From an uncultured Porphyromonas sp. (lineage in GTDB: Bacteria; Bacteroidota; Bacteroidia; Bacteroidales; Porphyromonadaceae), in contig URKO01000009.1 of the NCBI GenBank assembly GCA_900548415.1, positions 1-11,712 of the forward strand: a DNA stretch of 11,712 bases. The letters run 5' to 3'. Position 1 is the stretch's first letter. Every line of letters begins with the position of its first letter. Below are positions 6,273-11,712 of this stretch, in pieces. Under the pieces are notes generated by a model. That model made no database searches. It was not told the DNA's origin and worked only from the letters and a program-made list of their open reading frames with translations. The position numbers and the translations under genes were made by a program.

Positions 6273-8657
6273 TTAGAATGTAACCTGGAGCTTGGCACGT
6301 AGCGAGCGTGTCGGGAGTGGGTACTGATACTCCGCCCACTGCCTTGTGTTGAAGAGGTTGTTGACCTCTAGAGCTAGGTGGTAATGCTGAAAGAGCGTGT
6401 ACTGCACTCCCATGTTGAAGTTCCATCGGCGAGGTACCTGTAGTCGGCTCACCTTGCTCGCCTCCCACCCATAGCTAAAGGGTGCCGTGTACTCGCACGC
6501 TATAAAGCCCTCGCCATGATCATCGGAGAGGAGTAGCTGGTCGCCCTGTAGGCGGATCTCCGCATTGCCAAAGAGGTAAGGCATGTTGGGTACACGATAG
6601 TTGTAGTGGAAGTTTTGACCGCCACCGATCGCTGTCTTCATCTTGTCACGTGCATCTTGATATGTGATGTTGGTGCGAATGGTCAGCCAAGGGAAGAGGT
6701 TGGCATAGAGCTCCGCCTCTACGCCTGCTATGCGCACCTGACCGAAGTTTGTGTACTTCATGATAAGGCTCTCCATGACTAGCTTGATCATATCTCTCAC
6801 ATTCATATAGTATCCGTTGAGATCGATGCGACAGTTGGGATAGTCGTCAGGGTTGCAGAGCCAGTTGACGCCTAGGTTGAAGTTAAGGCTACGCTCGGGT
6901 GCTAGCTTAGGCGAGGGGTAGATGAGTACACCGTCACCGATGATCTCCTCGGCACGAGGGGTGCGCATGGTGTATTGCGTAGAGCCTTTGAGCGTGAGAT
7001 TGGGGAGAGCCTTGATAGAGATAGCCTCGCTACCGCCCCATACGGAGCGTGAGCTGGTGAGTGGAGCGTCATCCTGCTCGTAGATGGTGAAGCCCAGGGG
7101 AGATACTGCAGAGTAGAAGTAGACATGCTTCACACCCAGTTCATTGGTAATGCGCTCGTCCCATAGCTTCCACTCGTGTGTCAAACCTGATATGAGAGAG
7201 TGTATATACCCAGGGTAGCCACTCACAGCGAGCTTGGTATATTTGCTGGCTAGCTCATCGTGGGGATCACGTCGAGCGAAGCGGTAGGAGATATTGCCTA
7301 GGAGACGATGAGCGGGCGACAGCTGGTAGCGCAGGTTTAGCTGCTCCTGTATGTTGATGAGCTGGTCATGTGAGTCATTGGGCATGCTACCTATCTCGCC
7401 TTGACCAGAGCCACTGGGGAATGTGCGCCCAGCGAAGTCGTAGCAGTAGTGTGAGGTGTCCACGTGGTTCAGTAGCTGGTATGCGACGATACTTGTCGAG
7501 CTTAGATAGAGCTTGCCGTCTAGTATGCTCTTTGCGACTGATAGAGCACCCTGTAGGCCCGTCGTGTGGGTGTGGGCATGCTGGATGTTGTTTTGCAGAT
7601 TGAGGACACCTCCCTGTATCTCCTGATAGGTGCGATCAGCACCTAGCGAGAGCGACAGATGGTCTATCCACGGCTTGTGCAGGGATAGGGACAGAGAGCC
7701 TCCATAGCTCGCATAGGTGTCATGATCTCGCCGTACCACCAGTCCTTGCTCAAAGGGGGAGTCAAAGGTATAGTCATTGTCCGTGTAAAGCCCTTGGAGA
7801 GCAAGGGAAAGGTTCAGTCCGAGAGCGGGCAAGTACTTATTGGCGCGCAAGCTCCCCTTGTGCGTATGGAAGGAGCCTACCTCATAGGAGGCGGTCAGAT
7901 GGTCTTGTTGTTCCTCGTGACGCAAGATTATATTGATTGCTCCACCTAGTCCCTCGCCACCGAGCCACGAGGGGATAATCCCCTTGTATACCTCTACATG
8001 ATCTATTTGGTCAACAGCAAAGGCATCAAGACTAGTTTGATCAGAGCTCCCGATAGGTACCCCATTGACAAAGATAGCAATGCGCTTGCCGTCTAGCCCC
8101 TGTATGATCATACGGGAAGTGCTCCCGATGCCACCCGTGCTGGTCACCTTGACCCCCATAGAGCGGTTGAGTACCTCATTGAGTGAGGAGACCGTGCCGT
8201 GCAGCTCTCGTGTGTCGATGACGGTGATGGACGAGGGGATCTCACGCAGTCGCTGTGTCTGCCCCTTACCGTGAACGAAAACTGTGTTTAGCTCCGCCGT
8301 AGCACTTGAGAGGAGGATACGCTGAGGAGCTTGGTTCGCCCGCTTACTACTATAGCGGAGGGTGTAGTCTTTGTAACCTACATAGCTTACCTTGATATGG
8401 TACTCCCCTTTGGTTGGTAGAGACAAGGTGAAGGCACCATCAGCATCTGTAGCTACGCCTTGATGTAGCTCCTCAACCCACAGTGAGGCACCGATGAGTG
8501 GCTCCTGCGACGTAGCGTCTAGCACCACAGCGCTGTAGGTGCGTCGCCCAGGATTGCTCTGAGCGACAAGCGTGCAGACGGTCGATGATAGTGCGACTAA
8601 TATGAGGCTATATACCGTGCGACCCAGCCAAGAGCGATGATGAGGATAGGTACTCAT
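6273..8657 (-). CDS. TonB-dependent outer-membrane receptor
   Basis: 794 residues from ATG 8657. A signal peptide spans about 1-33 (core VYSLILVALSS, likely cleavage after VAQ). A carboxypeptidase-regulatory-like domain covers about 39-118 (SAVVLDATSQEPLIGASLWV, then DADGAFTLSLP and VSYVGYKDY). The plug lies at about 136-245: REIPSSITVIDTREL, then RMIIQGLDGKRIAIFVNGVP, then IDHVEVYKG and GGAINIIL. The remainder is a beta-barrel ending in LQVTF, whose terminal Phe is the usual barrel-assembly signal. Such receptors pull scarce ligands through the outer membrane using TonB-ExbBD energy. No SusD-like partner is present, so a polysaccharide is unlikely. The DUF4374 neighbour points to a siderophore, haem or other metal chelate. 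A TTG at 8690 would extend the frame but lies in the -7 box, so ATG 8657 is preferred. Confidence 0.93.
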   Translation of the reverse strand: MSTYPHHRSWLGRTVYSLILVALSSTVCTLVAQSNPGRRTYSAVVLDATSQEPLIGASLWVEELHQGVATDADGAFTLSLPTKGEYHIKVSYVGYKDYTLRYSSKRANQAPQRILLSSATAELNTVFVHGKGQTQRLREIPSSITVIDTRELHGTVSSLNEVLNRSMGVKVTSTGGIGSTSRMIIQGLDGKRIAIFVNGVPIGSSDQTSLDAFAVDQIDHVEVYKGIIPSWLGGEGLGGAINIILRHEEQQDHLTASYEVGSFHTHKGSLRANKYLPALGLNLSLALQGLYTDNDYTFDSPFEQGLVVRRDHDTYASYGGSLSLSLHKPWIDHLSLSLGADRTYQEIQGGVLNLQNNIQHAHTHTTGLQGALSVAKSILDGKLYLSSTSIVAYQLLNHVDTSHYCYDFAGRTFPSGSGQGEIGSMPNDSHDQLINIQEQLNLRYQLSPAHRLLGNISYRFARRDPHDELASKYTKLAVSGYPGYIHSLISGLTHEWKLWDERITNELGVKHVYFYSAVSPLGFTIYEQDDAPLTSSRSVWGGSEAISIKALPNLTLKGSTQYTMRTPRAEEIIGDGVLIYPSPKLAPERSLNFNLGVNWLCNPDDYPNCRIDLNGYYMNVRDMIKLVMESLIMKYTNFGQVRIAGVEAELYANLFPWLTIRTNITYQDARDKMKTAIGGGQNFHYNYRVPNMPYLFGNAEIRLQGDQLLLSDDHGEGFIACEYTAPFSYGWEASKVSRLQVPRRWNFNMGVQYTLFQHYHLALEVNNLFNTRQWAEYQYPLPTRSLRAKLQVTF

Positions 8658-8688
8658 GCGTGTTGTAAACAAAACTTTATGTACACGC
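8658..8688 (-). promoter_or_regulatory. Inverted repeat between -7 box and start codon of the TonB receptor gene, possible operator
   Basis: GCGTGT (8658-8663) and ACACGC (8683-8688) form a perfect 6-bp inverted repeat around 19 bp, with arm centres 25 bp apart. One arm touches the -7 box and the other ends at the base before the ATG. A shorter palindrome TGTTgtaAACA (8661-8671) overlaps the inner side. This could be a repressor site or, if transcription starts early enough, a leader hairpin hiding the start codon. It does not resemble the classical Fur box. Confidence 0.35.
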
Positions 8689-8719
8689 AAAAGTACTAGC
8701 TATTCTCCTCGTTTCCAAT
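8688..8719 (-). promoter_or_regulatory. Bacteroidota-type promoter for the TonB receptor operon
   Basis: On the minus strand ATTG (8719-8716) is followed after exactly 20 bp by TACTTTTG (8695-8688), a full match to the -7 consensus TAnnTTTG; the -33 box matches three of four positions. Transcription should begin near 8680-8683, giving a leader of about 25 nt before ATG 8657. Spacing is the same as in the promoter at 472-503. Confidence 0.7.
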
Positions 8720-8808
8720 ACCTAAAGGTGAGTAATAGCTGCGGTCTGTCCGTTCTTACAAAGGGTCGCTCGTGAGATATGCGGAGTATAGGTCCCGCTG
8801 AAATGTTT

Positions 8809-8871
8809 GCAGGCTACAGACTAATGTCGGGAGCTCTAGAGTGCCGAGCTCAACATGAGTCTGTAGCCTGC
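8809..8871. repeat. 14-bp perfect inverted repeat
   Basis: GCAGGCTACAGACT at 8809-8822 is repeated as its exact reverse complement at 8858-8871, separated by 35 bp. Further pairs 8824-8827 with 8853-8856 and 8831-8836 with 8846-8851 make a near-continuous stem-loop of 63 nt with a 9-nt loop. It lies 67 bp beyond the prfC stop on the minus strand and could instead help end prfC transcription, but no T-run follows it on that strand. Confidence 0.9.
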
Positions 8872-8887
8872 GATAGTATCTTTGACT

Positions 8888-8911
8888 GGTCTATGAACGA
8901 GACCTTTTTTT
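8888..8911 (+). terminator. Plus-strand intrinsic terminator with no plus-strand gene upstream
   Basis: GGTCT (8888-8892), a 7-nt loop and AGACC (8900-8904) are followed directly by seven T (8905-8911). The stem is short, but the T-tract is the cleanest in the window. The nearest plus-strand gene upstream ends at 4514 and has its own terminator, so this one must serve an unannotated transcript or block antisense reading into prfC. Confidence 0.5.
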
Positions 8912-8938
8912 CGATAGCGAATTGCGAGCAGAGATGCG

Positions 8939-10525
8939 TCAGAACTCGCTGGTGAAGTGGAAGCGGATGTGCGGGAAGTCTTGCTGTGCCATCTGCAGGA
9001 TGTAGCTACTCTCCGCTAGGTAGACGTCTCGACCAGCACTATCTAGAGCCATATACTGAGCTTTGCGACGCTTGAAGTTGGCCAGCTCCTCGGCATCATC
9101 GCTCTCGATCCAGCATGCTTTGTAGAGGTGCAGTGGCTCCCAGCGACACTCGGCGCCATACTCGTGGAGCAGTCGATACTGGATCACCTCAAACTGAAGT
9201 TGACCGACGGTACCGATGATGCGTCTGCCGTTGAACTGATTGACAAAGAGCTGTGCTACGCCTTCGCCCATGAGTTGGTCAGTACCCTTGATGAGCTGCT
9301 TCTGCTTCATCGGGTCGGCATTCTCGATATATTTGAAGTACTCAGGACTAAAGCTTGGCAGCCCCTTGAAGTGCAGCATTTCACCTGAAGTGAGGGTGTC
9401 TCCGATGCGAAATAGACCCGTGTCGGGGAGTCCTACGATGTCACCAGCATAGGCGTCATCGATGACCTCTTTCTTATTGGCCATAAAGGCGGTGGGGGAG
9501 GAGAAGCGCACCTGCTTGTCGAGGCGTGTGTGACGGTAGTAAGCGTTGCGCTCGAAGCGTCCTGAGCAAACCTTGACAAAGGCAATACAGCTGCGGTGGT
9601 TGGGATCCATATTGGCGTGGATCTTGAAGACGAAGCCGGTGAAGGTCTCTTCGTAAGGACTTACCTCTCTCTCCTCGGCCTGTACGGGCTGGGGTGAGGG
9701 TGCGATACGTACGAAGGTGTCTAGTAGCTCACGCACACCAAAGGTGTTGAGTGCCGAGCCGAAGAAGACGGGAGCCTGCTCACCAGCGAGATAAGCGTCG
9801 TGGTCGAACGTGGGGTAGACGCCCTCGACCATCTCGACCTCCTCGGCGAGTCGCTCGGCAGCGGCGGAGCCGATATGCTGTACGAGGTCGGGCGAGTCGA
9901 GGCTCTCGATATGGTGGATGTCCTCTACGACATGCTGCTTATTGGGCGTAAAGAGGTTGAGCTCGTGGTCGAAGATGTTGTACACGCCCTTGAAGCGGTC
10001 GCCCATACCTATGGGCCAAACCATCGGTGTAGTCACGACGCCGAGCTCCCGCTCTACCTCGTCAAGCAGGTCGAAAGGGTCTAGTCCCTCGCGGTCGAGC
10101 TTGTTGATGAAGACGATGACGGGCGTGTGGCGCATACGGCATACCTCCATGAGGCGACGCGTCTGCTGCTCGACACCCTTAGCGTGGTCGATGACGATGA
10201 TGACGCTATCCACAGCGGTGAGCGTGCGGTAGGTGTCTTCGGCGAAGTCTTGGTGACCTGGTGTATCGAGGATGTTGACTTTGTAGTCCTTATAGTTGAA
10301 GCCCATGACGCTGGTTGCCACGGAGATACCACGCTGACGCTCTATCTCCATAAAGTCACTAGTAGCACTCTTCTTGATCTTGTTGCTCTTGACGGCTCCA
10401 GCTACGTGGATGGCACCTCCGTAGAGGAGGAGCTTCTCAGTGAGGGTTGTTTTACCCGCATCTGGGTGCGCTATGACGGCAAAAGTGCGACGACTGCTTA
10501 TTTCTTTTTCTAAAGGGGTGGACAT
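8939..10525 (-). CDS. prfC: Peptide chain release factor 3 (RF3)
   Basis: 528 residues, essentially the length of E. coli RF3 (529). RF3 is a translational GTPase that removes RF1/RF2 from the ribosome after peptide release. GTPase motifs are complete: G1 AHPDAGKTT (19-27), G2 ERQRGISV (62-69), G3 DTPGHQDF (87-94) and G4 NKLDRE (141-146). The later part carries expected RF3 segments such as FKIHANMDPNHRSCIAFVKV, GTVGQLQFEV and a C-terminus ending in FHFTSEF. A TTG at 10579 would add 18 residues and overlap the upstream gene by 44 bp. ATG 10525 gives the normal N-terminus MSTPLEKEISSRRTFAVIAH and leaves a 10-bp gap, so I use it. No terminator with a T-run is visible downstream on its own strand. 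It is probably co-transcribed with the DegT-like gene; a functional link is not evident. Confidence 0.96.
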   Translation of the reverse strand: MSTPLEKEISSRRTFAVIAHPDAGKTTLTEKLLLYGGAIHVAGAVKSNKIKKSATSDFMEIERQRGISVATSVMGFNYKDYKVNILDTPGHQDFAEDTYRTLTAVDSVIIVIDHAKGVEQQTRRLMEVCRMRHTPVIVFINKLDREGLDPFDLLDEVERELGVVTTPMVWPIGMGDRFKGVYNIFDHELNLFTPNKQHVVEDIHHIESLDSPDLVQHIGSAAAERLAEEVEMVEGVYPTFDHDAYLAGEQAPVFFGSALNTFGVRELLDTFVRIAPSPQPVQAEEREVSPYEETFTGFVFKIHANMDPNHRSCIAFVKVCSGRFERNAYYRHTRLDKQVRFSSPTAFMANKKEVIDDAYAGDIVGLPDTGLFRIGDTLTSGEMLHFKGLPSFSPEYFKYIENADPMKQKQLIKGTDQLMGEGVAQLFVNQFNGRRIIGTVGQLQFEVIQYRLLHEYGAECRWEPLHLYKACWIESDDAEELANFKRRKAQYMALDSAGRDVYLAESSYILQMAQQDFPHIRFHFTSEF

Positions 10526-10535
10526 CGTAAGATGA

Positions 10536-11690
10536 TTAGCTATTGTACTTGTAAACGAGCTGACGAATGACCTCGACAACCTCTAAGGTGCGGGCACCTG
10601 TCAGCGTGCTATCGTTGGGCAGGTAGAGCAGATCGGGTGCCATGCTCTGCGCTACACCACTGACTACACTGCTGTAGGACTGGAGTGCGGGCAGCTCGCT
10701 GAGACTCTCTAGTGGCGGTAGGAGCGGGACGAATTGCTCCTCCTGCAGCGCCCGCCCGAGCTCGTGACGAGAGAAGTGCAGCATCGTGGGCTCGATATGT
10801 ATCGGCTGACTACTATAATTAGGTCGATAGCTGTGCGGTGCGTCATCTGGCCAGCTTAGATAGCGAAGGCCGAAGGCTTGCGTGAGGTACTTGCGGTAGA
10901 GCTTAGCCATGAGACGCTTTTTCTCTATGACCTCTTTGAGTTGCGCTAGCTGAGGCAGTAAGACTGCCGCCTGCAGAGGGGCTAGCGGATAGGGGCGTAA
11001 CCAAGCTTCGATCGAGAGCTTCTCCTGAGCACTCCAGCTATGATAAGGTGCATCGATGGAGAGACTGCGGTTTTCGGACCAACTAAGTGCGCCGGCCATG
11101 CCAGCCTGTATGATCTCGCCCGTAGAGAAGGAGAAGAAAGAGAGCTGCCCCCAGGTGCCACACGCTCGCTCATCGATAGAACTCCCGAGCGCCTGCGAGC
11201 AGTCCTCGATGATGGTCATATTGTACCGTTGCGCCACGGAGCAGAGGAGCTCCATATTGGCGGGGATGCCGTGAGCATGCGCCACAATGATGGCGCGGGG
11301 TAGGGGAGTGCCCGCATTGGTCATACGCTCGAGATGCTTGCCGAGGAGGAGCGGATCCATCGCCATGTTGAAGGAGGTGACCTCCACAAAGATCGGACGC
11401 AACCGCATCGCGAGCAAACAGTCGACGTACTCCTTGCGCCAGTAAGCTGGCACGAAAAGAGACTCGCCCTCTCGCAACTGCAACATGCGCAGCGCAGCGG
11501 TAAGTGCTACTTGTGGCGAAGAGGTCAGATGGATCGTTCGCTCGACACCCAACAAACGGCGGAATGCTTGCTCAAATCCCGTACAAAGTCCCGAGTCGGT
11601 CAGAAAATCGTCAGGAATTTGCGCTTTAATGGCCTCTTGTGAGGGGTAAACGCCTTGATAGTTAAGTTGTTCTGTCGATATTGGAGGCAT
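10536..11690 (-). CDS. DegT/DnrJ/EryC1/StrS aminotransferase homolog lacking the PLP lysine
   Basis: 384 residues, a normal length for this fold-type I family, which usually transfers an amino group to keto-sugars for LPS, capsule or antibiotic sugars. Recognisable parts are LTSSPQVALTAALRML (55-70, phosphate-binding region), AHAHGIPANMELL (137-149) and IIEDCSQALGS (160-170), where Asp163 would pair with the pyridine nitrogen and Gln166 is also conserved. The next block reads FFSFSTGEIIQAGMAGAL; family members have FSF-x3-K here, with Lys forming the internal aldimine. In this protein the residue is Glu192 (codon GAG at 11117-11115). All else around it is kept and the frame is intact, so this is not simple decay. 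It could be a non-catalytic paralog or an altered enzyme, as in ColD where His replaces Lys. The frame stays open for the 22 bp left of the window beyond ATG 11690, so a more upstream start is not excluded. Confidence 0.85.
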   Translation of the reverse strand: MPPISTEQLNYQGVYPSQEAIKAQIPDDFLTDSGLCTGFEQAFRRLLGVERTIHLTSSPQVALTAALRMLQLREGESLFVPAYWRKEYVDCLLAMRLRPIFVEVTSFNMAMDPLLLGKHLERMTNAGTPLPRAIIVAHAHGIPANMELLCSVAQRYNMTIIEDCSQALGSSIDERACGTWGQLSFFSFSTGEIIQAGMAGALSWSENRSLSIDAPYHSWSAQEKLSIEAWLRPYPLAPLQAAVLLPQLAQLKEVIEKKRLMAKLYRKYLTQAFGLRYLSWPDDAPHSYRPNYSSQPIHIEPTMLHFSRHELGRALQEEQFVPLLPPLESLSELPALQSYSSVVSGVAQSMAPDLLYLPNDSTLTGARTLEVVEVIRQLVYKYNS

Positions 11691-11712
11691 CTTCTGTAGT
11701 TTCTCGTTTTGG

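Larger units (their letters stand above)
8741..8911 (+). ncRNA. Candidate structured small RNA between prfC and the TonB receptor gene
   Basis: The stretch carries no gene but has more RNA-like structure than expected. Its centre is a perfect 14-bp inverted repeat (8809-8822 with 8858-8871) that can extend inward by ATGT/ACAT and GAGCTC. It ends at a plus-strand terminator. Distal pairings are also possible: GGTCT (8743-8747) with AGACC (8900-8904), GTTC (8752-8755) with GAAC (8895-8898), and CAAAG (8759-8763) with CTTTG (8880-8884). Together they give a rod with internal bubbles. That outline is reminiscent of 6S RNA, but I see no sequence signature, and the outer pairings compete with the terminator stem. 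The 5' end is uncertain: a weak promoter match, TATG (8778-8781), 20 bp, AATGTTTG (8802-8809), would give a shorter RNA starting near 8815. Strand is chosen from the T-tract. Confidence 0.3.

Noticed and set aside
8658..8740. Classical Fur box upstream of the TonB receptor
   Set aside because: I looked for a GATAATGATAATC-like 19-mer on both strands and found none close enough.
8741..8911. Firm call of 6S RNA
   Set aside because: Only the general rod-with-bubbles outline fits. No family sequence signature can be confirmed by eye and the outer pairings are short, so it stays a candidate ncRNA.
9128..10513. Several long plus-strand reading frames opposite prfC
   Set aside because: They lie entirely antisense to a complete RF3 gene with all GTPase motifs, encode no recognisable domain and lack promoters. 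They are shadows of the codon pattern.
10526..10579. Extended start of prfC at TTG 10579
   Set aside because: It would add 18 non-family residues and overlap the upstream gene by 44 bp. ATG 10525 gives the normal RF3 length.

Overview
The window looks like chromosomal DNA of a Bacteroidota bacterium, most likely a Porphyromonas species with moderate GC such as P. asaccharolytica or P. uenonis. That is inferred from gene content and promoter style, not from a database match. The support is a C-terminal type IX secretion (T9SS) sorting domain at the left edge, two promoters of the Bacteroidota type (TTTG-like -33 box, 20 bp, TAnnTTTG -7 box), no conspicuous Shine-Dalgarno sequences, and a TonB receptor followed by a DUF4374 lipoprotein.

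Left third, plus strand. The tail of a T9SS-exported protein (to 338) is followed by a promoter at 472-503 and a compact run of five genes: an NlpC/P60 lipoprotein (545-1261), peptidyl-tRNA hydrolase pth (1316-1876), an Hsp15-like S4 RNA-binding protein (1884-2381), a GT4 glycosyltransferase (2397-3548) and a polytopic membrane protein (3549-4514). Gaps are 54, 7, 15 and 0 bp. The run ends at a hairpin and T-tract at about 4530-4578. It mixes envelope functions (peptidoglycan hydrolysis, glycan synthesis) with ribosome-rescue functions (Pth, Hsp15).

Middle, minus strand. A three-gene operon is read from a promoter at 8688-8719: TonB-dependent outer-membrane receptor (8657-6273), DUF4374 surface lipoprotein (6233-5025) and a small four-helix membrane protein (5017-4613). 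The first two genes resemble the receptor and lipoprotein of the Bacteroides Xus xenosiderophore system. The third is not the PepSY protein expected there; it carries a duplicated H-x3-[E/D]-L-[M/L]-P-x-F motif. I infer uptake of a metal chelate, siderophore or haem.

Right third, minus strand. A DegT/DnrJ/EryC1-type aminotransferase homolog (11690-10536) lies 10 bp upstream of release factor 3, prfC (10525-8939). The aminotransferase homolog has Glu where the family has its PLP-binding Lys.

The intergenic region 8720-8938 holds a 14-bp perfect inverted repeat and a plus-strand intrinsic terminator with no plus-strand gene in front of it. It may encode a structured small RNA. I saw no tRNA, rRNA, CRISPR array, insertion sequence or phage gene.
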